DNA from: Superficieibacter sp. HKU1
GTDB taxonomy: Bacteria > Pseudomonadota > Gammaproteobacteria > Enterobacterales > Enterobacteriaceae
Direction of reading: 5' to 3'
Assembly (NCBI RefSeq): GCF_029319185.1
Contig: NZ_CP119754.1
Span: 4,526,001-4,590,000, forward strand
Length of the DNA: 64,000 nt
In this document: positions 40,701 through 49,086 of the stretch, piece by piece
Layout: every line of letters begins with the position of its first letter
How positions within the stretch are numbered: position 1 is the first letter of the stretch
Made by a program: the position numbers and the translations under genes
Notes under the pieces: generated by a model
What the model was told of the DNA's origin: nothing
The model's input: only the letters and a program-made list of their open reading frames with translations
Database searches by the model: none

Positions 40701-41462
40701 TCAGAGAAGACGGCGGGCGGCTTCAACCACAATTTTCACGGCGTGGCTCTCGGTTTGTTTCATGGTTTCCGCATTCGGAATTTCCTGCTGGGTGCGGTTA
40801 ACGATCACGCCAGCAACCATCCCGGCACGCAGACCCTGACTGGAGCACATGGTCAGCAGCGTCGCCGATTCCATTTCGTAGTTCATCACGCCCATGGACT
40901 GCCACTCTTCCATTGAACCTTTGAAACGGCTCACCACGCGCCCTGAATGCGTATCGTAACGCTCCTGGCCAGGGTAGAAGGTGTCGGAAGACGCGGTCAC
41001 GCCAATGTGAGTGGTCGCGCCGACCGCTTTCGCCGCTTCCACCAGCGCGGTGGTACAGGCGAAATCAGCTACTGCCGGATATTCCATCGGCGCGAAGTGC
41101 AGGCTGGCACCGTCCAGACGCACGGAAGCCGTGGTCACCAGCACGTCGCCAACGTTGATATGGGACTGGATCGCGCCGGTGGTACCCACGCGCAGGAAAG
41201 TACGAATGCCGAGCTGTGCCAGTTCTTCGACGGCAATAGACGTAGAAGGTCCGCCGATACCGGTCGAACATACAATAACTGCTTTACCGTCGAGTTCAGC
41301 GCGCCAGGAGGTAAATTCACGATGAGATGCCAGCTTGACCGGCTTATCCATCAGCGCGGCGATCTTTTCCACACGTTCTGGATCGCCAGGGACGATAGCC
41401 AGCGTAGCCCCTTGTAGGTCGTTTTTGGTGAGGCCGAGATGAAAAACATCAGACTTGGACAT
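40701..41462 (-). CDS. udp: Uridine phosphorylase
   Basis: Udp cleaves uridine to uracil and ribose-1-phosphate in pyrimidine salvage. The 253-residue protein starts MSKSDVFHLGLTKNDLQGAT and carries the purine nucleoside phosphorylase family features IVPGDPERVEKIA, CSTGIGGPSTSI and the MNYEMESATL ribose-binding motif. Its regulatory region has two CRP sites in the positions known for E. coli. Confidence 0.98.
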   Translation of the reverse strand: MSKSDVFHLGLTKNDLQGATLAIVPGDPERVEKIAALMDKPVKLASHREFTSWRAELDGKAVIVCSTGIGGPSTSIAVEELAQLGIRTFLRVGTTGAIQSHINVGDVLVTTASVRLDGASLHFAPMEYPAVADFACTTALVEAAKAVGATTHIGVTASSDTFYPGQERYDTHSGRVVSRFKGSMEEWQSMGVMNYEMESATLLTMCSSQGLRAGMVAGVIVNRTQQEIPNAETMKQTESHAVKIVVEAARRLL

Positions 41463-41508
41463 AAAAAGACTCCTCTGTGGGTCGGTTTGTCAGAAGAAGC
41501 AAAAAGGT

Positions 41509-41603
41509 ACTTTACAGAAGTGATCGAGACTATTTTGTGACCATAGTCACTTGCACAGAAACTTATTGCAGTTAATTTCCATAAAATAGTGACATGAATC
41601 ACA
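41509..41603 (-). promoter_or_regulatory. udp promoter with two CRP sites
   Basis: CRP1 TGTGA-CCATAG-TCACT lies at 41536-41551 and CRP2 AGTGA-CATGAA-TCACA at 41588-41603. Their centres are 52 bp apart, the spacing of the E. coli udp sites at -41.5 and -93.5, where CytR binds between them. A -10 TAAAGT at 41509-41514 fits a class II arrangement with transcription starting near 41,502. CytR binding is inferred. Confidence 0.88.
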
Positions 41604-41717
41604 TAAATAAACCTAATGCTTTGGTCAGATGCCATCGCGAATCGGCATCCGACGCGGTGAATTGTTAACGTGGGGTCTATAGTTAACTCTGCGCTAATAC
41701 TGGGTACGGAGAATGCC

Positions 41718-42533
41718 ATGACGACTGATAATCAACCGGGTTTCGCACCCGCGGCCTCACCCCATGCTTCCACCATCGTTCGCACGCCTGAAGACGCGAT
41801 TGCAACCGGTGAAACCACCATCCCGACACAGGGCGAGCATATGCCCGCTTATCACGCCAGGCCAAAAGACGCGGAAGGTGAGCTGCCTGTCATTATCGTA
41901 GTGCAGGAAATTTTCGGCGTACATGAGCACATTCGCGATTTATGTCGTCGGCTGGCGCTGGAAGGCTATCTGGCTGTCGCGCCGGAACTCTATTTCCGTC
42001 AGGGCGATCCTAATGCTTATGACGATGTCGGCACGCTGTTAAAAGAGCTGGTGGCTAACGTGCCGGACGCGCAGGTGCTGGCCGATCTCGACCATGTCGC
42101 GAACTGGGCTGCACGTAACGGCGGCGACGCCCATCGTCTTGCCATCACCGGTTTTTGCTGGGGCGGACGTATTGCCTGGCTGTATGCCGCGCATAATCCT
42201 CAGCTTAAAGCTGCGGTGGCGTGGTATGGCAAAGTGGTTGGCGATCGGACGTTAAAATCGCCGAAACATCCTGTGGATGTGGCAACCGAGCTAAGCGCGC
42301 CGGTGCTGGGGCTGTATGGCGCTCAGGACAACAGTATTCCTCAGGAAAGCCTGGAGAAAATGCGTCATGCGCTGCGGGATGCCACTGCGACGGCAGAAAT
42401 TATTGTCTATCCGGAAGCCGGGCACGCGTTTAATGCGGATTATCGTCCGAGTTACCATGAGGCCTCGGCGAAAGATGGCTGGCAGAAAATGCTGGCATGG
42501 TTTGCCCGCTATGTGGGTAAGAAAGCGGAATAA
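41718..42533 (+). CDS. dlhH: Dienelactone hydrolase family protein
   Basis: The 271-residue cytoplasmic alpha/beta hydrolase (E. coli YsgA/DlhH) has the nucleophile C147 in GFCWGG, an aspartate in LYGAQDNSIP and a histidine in EAGHAFN, the triad typical of dienelactone hydrolases. The natural substrate is not established. I choose the ATG at 41718 (GGAG 8 bp before it) over an in-frame start 16 codons upstream. It is divergent from udp. Confidence 0.95.
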   Translation: MTTDNQPGFAPAASPHASTIVRTPEDAIATGETTIPTQGEHMPAYHARPKDAEGELPVIIVVQEIFGVHEHIRDLCRRLALEGYLAVAPELYFRQGDPNAYDDVGTLLKELVANVPDAQVLADLDHVANWAARNGGDAHRLAITGFCWGGRIAWLYAAHNPQLKAAVAWYGKVVGDRTLKSPKHPVDVATELSAPVLGLYGAQDNSIPQESLEKMRHALRDATATAEIIVYPEAGHAFNADYRPSYHEASAKDGWQKMLAWFARYVGKKAE

Positions 42534-42577
42534 TGAGGGGAGTGGCAAACCTGTTTTGCTGTTTTGTTCGCCGTTTT

Positions 42578-42605
42578 GCCGGGTAGCGGCTTCGCCTTAC
42601 CCGGC
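42578..42605. repeat. REP-type palindrome after dlhH
   Basis: GCCGGGTAGCGGC and CTTACCCGGC form a GC-rich hairpin with GCCGGGTA/TACCCGGC ends, a typical REP unit between two convergent genes. Confidence 0.75.
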
Positions 42606-42628
42606 GATCCGCCGTCAACGCCGTACCG

Positions 42629-43933
42629 TCAGGCAGAGATCCCACAGCATTTTTTATATTTTTTGCCGCTGCCACAGGGACAGGGATCGTTACGATTCAC
42701 CTTCCCCGCGTTGACCGTTTTCTCCTGCGCCAGCACGCGCATGATCGCCTGTGGCGGATAGCCGTTGGTGACCAGATCCTTCATGATGTTCATGTTGCGC
42801 GTAATATGGCGAAAAAAATGTTCATACCCTGCGCACAGGTAGTTATGGCCAGGATGCCCGGAAGGCGAGACGGCAAAGCGATGTTTAGGACAGCCACCGT
42901 GGCAAACAAAGCGATAGTCGCACTTTCGACAGTCGGCGGTCAGCGTCTCCCGCTTTGCCCGACCAAAAGTAATGGCCTGCTCGCTGTTATTCATCTCTTT
43001 AATGCTTTTCTGATGAATATTGCCCAGCATATGCTCAGGGTAGACATAGTGGTCGCAGTTATAGAGATCGCCGTTAGATTCCAGGGCGAAAGCATGGCCG
43101 CAGTTTTCAGAAAACACGCACAGCACCGGCGGCTGGCCGCACCAGGCCGAGAGCGCCACATCAAACATCTGCACGTAGACATTCCCGACATCGCGCCGCA
43201 CCCAGATATCAAAGATCTGGTTAAGGAATTCGCCGTACTGCCACGAGGGCACGGTCCACGGTGCCAGCGTTGCCGCGCTCTCGCCGGGCATCACCAGATT
43301 AAGTACCGATGAGGCTTCAGTACTCATTCGCTCCACCAGCGGGATAAACTGGATATAGCGGGAGCCGGCTGCCAGCAGAAACTCGTACACCTCACGCGCA
43401 TGACCGACGTTATGCGCGCCCACCACGGTCAGGGTATTAAACTCAACGTGGTATTCTTTAAGCAGCGCCATGCCCGCCATCACCTGCGCGTGGGTGCCTT
43501 TGCCTGAACGCGTTACGCGATATTTATCATGCAGATGCGCAGGGCCATCGACGGACAAACCAATCAGAAAATGATGTTCGGCAAAAAACTGCGCCCATTC
43601 CGGATTGAGCAAAATGCCGTTGGTTTGCAGGGCATGACTGATTTTTTTGCCGTTAGCGTGCTTCTCGCACAGTTCGACTACCCGGCGGAAAAAGGGCAGC
43701 CCGATCATTGTCGGCTCGCCGCCCTGCCAGGCAAAGATCGCCTCGTTACCGCCTTGCGCCTCAATATGCTGACGAATATAGGTTTCCAGCGTCCCGTCTG
43801 ACATCCGCCAGTTTTTGTTGCGCTCCGGATAAAGCGCCTCTTTTTCAAGATAGAAACAGTACTGGCAATCGATGTTGCATACTGAGCCTGTAGGCTTTGC
43901 CATGACGTGGCAACCGCTGATAGACATGCTCAC
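42629..43933 (-). CDS. Radical SAM anaerobic sulfatase-maturating enzyme homologue with SEC-C tail
   Basis: The 434-residue protein has the radical SAM cluster CX3CX2C (C19, C23, C26 in CNIDCQYCFY), followed by the FAWQGGEPT segment, the SPASM-type cysteines (CGHAFALESNGDLYNC and CRKCDYRFVCHGGCPKHR) and a C-terminal SEC-C zinc motif (C418, C420, C429, C430 in CPCGSGKKYKKCC). Known members convert a Cys or Ser of a sulfatase to formylglycine. No sulfatase gene is in this window, so the partner is elsewhere or the substrate differs. It lies between dlhH and metE, where E. coli has no gene. Confidence 0.88.
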   Translation of the reverse strand: MSMSISGCHVMAKPTGSVCNIDCQYCFYLEKEALYPERNKNWRMSDGTLETYIRQHIEAQGGNEAIFAWQGGEPTMIGLPFFRRVVELCEKHANGKKISHALQTNGILLNPEWAQFFAEHHFLIGLSVDGPAHLHDKYRVTRSGKGTHAQVMAGMALLKEYHVEFNTLTVVGAHNVGHAREVYEFLLAAGSRYIQFIPLVERMSTEASSVLNLVMPGESAATLAPWTVPSWQYGEFLNQIFDIWVRRDVGNVYVQMFDVALSAWCGQPPVLCVFSENCGHAFALESNGDLYNCDHYVYPEHMLGNIHQKSIKEMNNSEQAITFGRAKRETLTADCRKCDYRFVCHGGCPKHRFAVSPSGHPGHNYLCAGYEHFFRHITRNMNIMKDLVTNGYPPQAIMRVLAQEKTVNAGKVNRNDPCPCGSGKKYKKCCGISA

Positions 43934-44062
43934 TCATATCCTTATCGTTTAATTAAACGCTTTTGTGAACTGTATAACCTCGCGCCAGCCGCTTCCAGCA
44001 TTACCTGTAACAGGCTCCTCGATCCAGAAGGGAGAACGCTGTCTCCCGTGGGATCGTATTAC

Positions 44063-46324
44063 TTACCCCTGACGCAACTGCTGCGCCGCTTTGACCATGT
44101 TCGCCAGCGCGGCGCGGGTTTCCGGCCAGCCGCGGGTTTTCAGACCGCAGTCCGGGTTTACCCACAGGCGCTCTGCCGGAATACGCTGCGCCGCTTTTTT
44201 CAGCAGAGCTTCGATCCACTCCACGCTCGGGACGTTCGGCGAGTGAATGTCATAAACGCCCGGTCCGATTTCGTTCGGGTAGTCGAACTCTTCGAACGAT
44301 TCCAGCAGTTCCATATCGGAGCGCGAGGTTTCGATGGTGATCACATCGGCATCCAGCGCAGCGATAGAATCCATAATATCGTTAAACTCGCAGTAGCACA
44401 TATGTGTGTGGATCTGGGTATCGTCCTTCGCCACCGCCGCGTTGATGCGGAAGGCTTCCACGCCCCATTGCAGGTAAGCATCCCAGTCGCTGCGCTTCAA
44501 CGGCAGACCTTCGCGCAGCGCCGGTTCGTCAATCTGAATAATGCCGATCCCGGCCGCTTCCAGGTCCGCCACTTCGTCACGCAGCGCCAGCGCAATCTGC
44601 TTAGCAATGGTTTCACGGCTCACGTCTTCACGCGGGAAAGACCAGCAGAGAATAGTTACCGGGCCGGTCAGCATGCCTTTTACCGGTTTGTCGGTCAGTG
44701 ACTGCGCGTATTTCGCCCACTCCACGGTGATCGGTTCCGGCCGACTGATGTCACCAATCACGACCGGCGGCTTCACGCAGCGGGAACCGTAGCTCTGCAC
44801 CCAGCCATTCTGGGTAAAAATGAAACCGTCCAGGTGCTCGCCGAAGTATTCCACCATGTCATTACGCTCGGCTTCACCGTGGACCAGCACGTCGAGACCC
44901 AGGCGCTCCTGCTCCACAATCGCCTGCCTGATGTGGCCTGCAATACCGGTGCGGTAGTTGTTCGCATCAAGATTGCCCTTTTTAAAGTCCAGACGCAGGC
45001 CGCGGATTTCAGTCGTCTGCGGGAAAGAACCAATGGTGGTGGTCGGCCAGGCGGGTAGATTAAAGCGTGCACGCTGGGCTTCTGCACGGACCGGATAAGC
45101 ATTCGCGCGCTGGCTGTCCTGGGCGGTAATGGCCGCCAGACGTTTTGCCACCGCCGCGTTATGCACGCGGGTGGAGTGGCGACGGGCCTGAATCGGCGCG
45201 CTCCACCAGGCAATGGCAGCGGTATCGCCGCTGTTCAGGGCATCGCGCAGCAGGGCCAGCTCCTCACATTTTTGCAGGGCGAAGGCAAACCAGCTTTTCA
45301 CTTCCGCATCAAGACGGCTTTCCACGCTCAGGTCAATGGGGCTGTGCAACAGCGAGCAGGACGACGCCACCCACAGTTCACGTTTGCCAACGATCTCTTT
45401 AACTTGCGCGTATTTCTCCGTCAGATCGGCGCGCCAGACGTTACGACCGTTAATCAGACCGGCGGACAGTAGCCAGTCAGCAGGCAGACGCTTATGCAGC
45501 TCTGCCACCTCGTCCTTGCCGTGGACCAGATCCACATGCAGGCCCTGGACCGGCAGCGCGGTGAGCGTGTCAAGATTGGCGGTAATGCCTTCAAAGTAAG
45601 TGGTCAGCAGCAGTTTCACCTGGCCCGCAAGCGTGTTATAGGCCGGTTTAAACGCGTTCAGCCATTCCTGAGGCAGTTCCAGCACCAGCGCCGGTTCGTC
45701 AATTTGTACCCACTCAACGCCACGTTTCGCCAGTTCAGCCAGCACCTGCTGGTAGACAGGCAGAATGTCGTTAAGCAGGCTCAGACGGTCGAACGCCTCG
45801 CCTTTGACTTTACCCAGCCACAGGTAAGTCACCGGCCCCAGCAGTACCGGCTTCACCTTGTGGCCGAGCGCCAGCGCTTCGTCCACTTCATCCAGCAACT
45901 GTGTCCAGGTCAGGGTAAACCGCTGGCCTTTGACGAACTCCGGCACCATGTAGTGATAGTTGGTATTGAACCATTTGGTCATTTCCGCTGCCGCCGCAGG
46001 TTCGCCGGTCGGCGCGCGACCGCGACCAATGCGGAACAGGGTATCGATATCGACCGAGCCGTCGTTGTTCTGATGACGAGCCGGCACGTTGCCAAGCAAC
46101 AGGCTGGTGGTCAGAACATGGTCGTACCAGGCGAAATCGCCCACTGGCAGCAGGTCAATGCCCGCCTGCTTCTGCTGATCCCAGTGACGGGCGCGCAGTT
46201 CACGGCCTGACGCCAGCAAATCGTCGCGGGAGGAGTGTCCTGCCCAGTAACTTTCCTGCGCTTTTTTTAGCTCGCGGCGCAGGCCGATGCGGGGAAAACC
46301 GAGGGTGTGATTCAAAATTGTCAT
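44063..46324 (-). CDS. metE: Cobalamin-independent methionine synthase
   Basis: MetE transfers a methyl group from 5-methyltetrahydropteroyl-triglutamate to homocysteine. The 753-residue protein has the N-terminal domain starting MTILNHTLGFPRIGLRRELK and the C-terminal zinc site with HMCYCEFNDIMD (H641, C643) and NPDCGLKTRGW (C726). Length equals E. coli. A good AAGGGG ribosome site precedes the start. It is divergent from its activator metR. Confidence 0.98.
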   Translation of the reverse strand: MTILNHTLGFPRIGLRRELKKAQESYWAGHSSRDDLLASGRELRARHWDQQKQAGIDLLPVGDFAWYDHVLTTSLLLGNVPARHQNNDGSVDIDTLFRIGRGRAPTGEPAAAAEMTKWFNTNYHYMVPEFVKGQRFTLTWTQLLDEVDEALALGHKVKPVLLGPVTYLWLGKVKGEAFDRLSLLNDILPVYQQVLAELAKRGVEWVQIDEPALVLELPQEWLNAFKPAYNTLAGQVKLLLTTYFEGITANLDTLTALPVQGLHVDLVHGKDEVAELHKRLPADWLLSAGLINGRNVWRADLTEKYAQVKEIVGKRELWVASSCSLLHSPIDLSVESRLDAEVKSWFAFALQKCEELALLRDALNSGDTAAIAWWSAPIQARRHSTRVHNAAVAKRLAAITAQDSQRANAYPVRAEAQRARFNLPAWPTTTIGSFPQTTEIRGLRLDFKKGNLDANNYRTGIAGHIRQAIVEQERLGLDVLVHGEAERNDMVEYFGEHLDGFIFTQNGWVQSYGSRCVKPPVVIGDISRPEPITVEWAKYAQSLTDKPVKGMLTGPVTILCWSFPREDVSRETIAKQIALALRDEVADLEAAGIGIIQIDEPALREGLPLKRSDWDAYLQWGVEAFRINAAVAKDDTQIHTHMCYCEFNDIMDSIAALDADVITIETSRSDMELLESFEEFDYPNEIGPGVYDIHSPNVPSVEWIEALLKKAAQRIPAERLWVNPDCGLKTRGWPETRAALANMVKAAQQLRQG

Positions 46325-46352
46325 TATATGCCCCTTGAGAAATGTGTTATTT

Positions 46353-46376
46353 AGCCATCCAGATGTTTACACATCC
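46353..46376. promoter_or_regulatory. Predicted MetJ operator (tandem met boxes)
   Basis: Three consecutive 8-mers on the minus strand, GGATGTGT, AAACATCT and GGATGGCT, match the met box AGACGTCT at 5, 6 and 5 of 8 positions. MetJ with S-adenosylmethionine binds such arrays. Position 29 bp upstream of the metE start fits repression of metE. Confidence 0.55.
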
Positions 46377-46427
46377 ATAATGGAAAGGTACTGTATGATC
46401 CTCAAGCGCAATTTGTTCATGCCGAAG

Positions 46428-46440
46428 TGAAGGACTTTCA
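46428..46440. promoter_or_regulatory. Predicted MetR box
   Basis: TGAAGGACTTTCA matches the MetR consensus TGAA-N5-TTCA exactly and includes the first base of the metR ATG. It would serve metE activation, homocysteine being the co-activator, and metR autorepression. Confidence 0.65.
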
Positions 46441-47393
46441 TGATCGAGATTAAACATCTGAAAACGCTCCAGGCGTTGCGGAACAGTGGTTCGCTGGCAG
46501 CGGCCGCAGCGACGCTGCACCAGACCCAATCCGCCCTCTCTCACCAGTTCAGCGATCTGGAACAGCGTCTTGGCTTTCGGCTATTTGTTCGCAAGAGTCA
46601 GCCGCTGCGCTTTACGCCGCAGGGCGAAGTACTGCTCCAGCTGGCAAACCAGGTACTGCCGCAGATTAGCCAGGCGTTGCAGGCCTGTAATGAACCGCAG
46701 CAGACCACGCTGCGCATTGCGATTGAATGCCACAGTTGCATTCAGTGGCTGACCCCGGCGCTTGAGAATTTCCGGGCGAAATGGCCGCAGGTTGAGATGG
46801 ATTTTAAATCTGGCGTGACCTTCGATCCGCAGCCCGCGCTTCAGCAAAGCGAGCTGGATCTGGTGATGACGTCGGATATTCTGCCGCGTAGCGGTCTGCA
46901 CTACTCGCCAATGTTTGATTTTGAGGTGCGGCTGGTACTGGCTCCGGATCATCCGCTGGCGGCGAAAGCGCGCATTACGCCAGACGATCTGGCCAGCGAA
47001 ACGCTGCTGATTTATCCGGTACAGCGCAGCCGACTGGACGTCTGGCGTCACTTTCTACAACCGGCGGGCATCAATCCGCAGTTCAAAAGCGTGGACAACA
47101 CCCTGCTGCTGATTCAGATGGTAGCGGCCCGGATGGGCATTGCCGCGCTGCCGCACTGGGTGGTGGAGAGTTTTGAACGTCAGGGCCTGGTGGTAACCAA
47201 AACCCTGGGTGAAGGACTATGGAGCCGACTGTACGCCGCCGTGCGCGACGGTGAACAGCGTCAGCCGGTTGTGGAGGCCTTTATTCGCTCGGCGCGGAAT
47301 CACGCCTGCGATCATCTGCCGTTTGTACGGAGCGCGGAGCGACCCACTGGCGATGGACCCACAGCGACGCCAGGATCACAGCCGCACCCGTGA
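46440..47393 (+). CDS. metR: LysR-type regulator of methionine genes
   Basis: MetR activates metE, metH and glyA in response to homocysteine and represses itself. The 317-residue protein has the LysR helix-turn-helix (about 18-37, SLAAAAATLHQTQSALSHQF) and a two-lobed effector domain. The start ATG is at 46440 and divergent from metE. Its 3' end overlaps the convergent yigM by 113 bp. Confidence 0.97.
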   Translation: MIEIKHLKTLQALRNSGSLAAAAATLHQTQSALSHQFSDLEQRLGFRLFVRKSQPLRFTPQGEVLLQLANQVLPQISQALQACNEPQQTTLRIAIECHSCIQWLTPALENFRAKWPQVEMDFKSGVTFDPQPALQQSELDLVMTSDILPRSGLHYSPMFDFEVRLVLAPDHPLAAKARITPDDLASETLLIYPVQRSRLDVWRHFLQPAGINPQFKSVDNTLLLIQMVAARMGIAALPHWVVESFERQGLVVTKTLGEGLWSRLYAAVRDGEQRQPVVEAFIRSARNHACDHLPFVRSAERPTGDGPTATPGSQPHP

Positions 47394-48180
47394 TGAATGT
47401 CGGCCAGTGAGGTTGTTGGTGCCAGATCGCCAGATTCACCAGCAGCCCCGCAGGCACGTGCATATTATTCATGATACCGAGCGTGCCGGCATCCACCTGG
47501 GTTGCGCCAACGTTCCACATAAAGTAGCCAATCCCTGAAGCCGCCACACCCAGAAATACCAGGATGCTCCACTGAAGCGGGGTTTCCGGCATTTTCTGCG
47601 CATTCCCCAGTATGGACCAGCCTACTACCGCCACTAAAAACGCCCCGATGTAAAACCAGGCAAACGCATTGTGCTGCGGCATCGGCCGGGTTTCCATCAG
47701 ACGCTTGTAGCCCACCATGCCAATCGCAAAGCTTATATTGGAAAGTTGTACCAGCACCAGCCCGGTCCAGAAATGATCGGTGACCTGATTATAACGAATA
47801 ATACCCGCGCCAATGACCGCCAGCAGCGCGCTGAATGCGTATCCCCATCGCAACGGACGTTTACTCATCAGATCGTAAATCAACGTGATATACAGCGGCG
47901 TCAGGACGGTAAACAGCAGCAGTTCAGAGACGGTGAGATAAAGATAAGCGCGGAAACTCAGCATATACATGATGCCAAGCTGCATGGCCCCGACCAGCAT
48001 ATACAAGCCGAGGGTTTTCAGACTGTGTCCGCGAGTGCGTAAAAACGGCAGGAAAACCAGCGCCGCCAGCCCGACGCGCACCAGCACCGCAAAATAGCTG
48101 TCTACGTGTCCGGCAAGGTATTCGCCAAACAGGCTGAAGGCGAAAGCCCACAGGATAGTGGTGATGATAAGAAGCGCCAC
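47281..48180 (-). CDS. yigM: EamA/DMT-family transporter YigM (biotin transporter)
   Basis: The 299-residue inner-membrane protein has ten predicted spans in two EamA repeats. E. coli YigM has been implicated as the high-affinity biotin importer BioP. The sequence opens MALLIITTILWAFAFSLFGEY and ends with a hydrophilic TADDRRRDSAPSE tail encoded within the metR 3' end. The 113-bp convergent overlap with metR is unusual in size but both frames are well conserved. Confidence 0.94.
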   Translation of the reverse strand: MALLIITTILWAFAFSLFGEYLAGHVDSYFAVLVRVGLAALVFLPFLRTRGHSLKTLGLYMLVGAMQLGIMYMLSFRAYLYLTVSELLLFTVLTPLYITLIYDLMSKRPLRWGYAFSALLAVIGAGIIRYNQVTDHFWTGLVLVQLSNISFAIGMVGYKRLMETRPMPQHNAFAWFYIGAFLVAVVGWSILGNAQKMPETPLQWSILVFLGVAASGIGYFMWNVGATQVDAGTLGIMNNMHVPAGLLVNLAIWHQQPHWPTFITGAAVILASLWVHRQWVAPRSVQTADDRRRDSAPSE

Positions 48181-48251
48181 AATGAATGTCTCTTAAGGTA
48201 AAGAGCACTCATTGTAGCGGAGAGCACGGTTGACATCTGGTCAATAAAACA

Positions 48252-49052
48252 TCACTCAAGATACAGCTTGCGCAGATACTTTGGTACGGCGTTATCAGCA
48301 TTGGTGCCAATAACCTCCAGCGCCGGATACATATCTTTCAGACGCTGATGCGCATTCGCCATAATGCAGCCTTTGCCTGCCATCGACAGCATTTCCGCAT
48401 CGTTCATGCCGTCGCCGAAAGCGATGCAATCCTGTAAACCGTAGCCCATCGCCGTAGACACCGCTTCCAGTGCATGACCTTTTGACACGCCGCCCGCCAT
48501 TACTTCCAGACAGGTCAGCGTGGAGAAACTGACGTTGACGCGATCGCCCCAGCGGGCGTTGATCGCCTGTTCAAGCGGCAGCAATTTTTCATGATTGGGA
48601 CTGGTGAAAAACACCTTGCTGATGCCCTGCGGATCAAGCAGTCCCGGCTCATACAGCGAGTAGTTAAACACGGCCTCTTTGAAGAAACGCATCTCTTCGG
48701 GACGATGGCGGTTCATAAACCACTCATCGTCGCGATAGACGTTGGTAATAATATCCGGGCTGGTATGCACCACACCAAACAGATCGGCGGCGATATCGCT
48801 GTCCAGATTATGCGTAAACACCAGATTGCCGTCGGTATCGTGCACCCGGGCACCGTTCGAGGTGATCATGTAGGCTTTGATTTCAAGGGCATCGCGGATT
48901 TGCCCGACGTCGATATGATGACGACCGGTCGCAAAGACGAAGTTAATACCGCGTGCGGTCAGCAGTTTAAGCGTCTCTTTAGCAAACGGCGATAAACGGT
49001 GGTCAGGAGAGAGTAGCGTACCATCCAGATCGGATGCAACAACCTGATACAT
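48252..49052 (-). CDS. yigL: HAD-family phosphatase YigL (sugar/pyridoxal phosphatase)
   Basis: The 266-residue Cof-type HAD phosphatase acts on sugar phosphates and pyridoxal phosphate in E. coli, where SgrS stabilises its message under glucose-phosphate stress. Motifs are DLDGTLLS (motif I), the ATGRHH region (motif II) and FGDGMNDAEML (motif IV). I start at 49050-49052 (MYQVVASDLDG). A frame open for 128 further codons upstream lies over pldB and is not conserved. Confidence 0.96.
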   Translation of the reverse strand: MYQVVASDLDGTLLSPDHRLSPFAKETLKLLTARGINFVFATGRHHIDVGQIRDALEIKAYMITSNGARVHDTDGNLVFTHNLDSDIAADLFGVVHTSPDIITNVYRDDEWFMNRHRPEEMRFFKEAVFNYSLYEPGLLDPQGISKVFFTSPNHEKLLPLEQAINARWGDRVNVSFSTLTCLEVMAGGVSKGHALEAVSTAMGYGLQDCIAFGDGMNDAEMLSMAGKGCIMANAHQRLKDMYPALEVIGTNADNAVPKYLRKLYLE

Positions 49053-49086
49053 AAGAAAATTCAACCTCTGGTCAATAAAGCAATAA

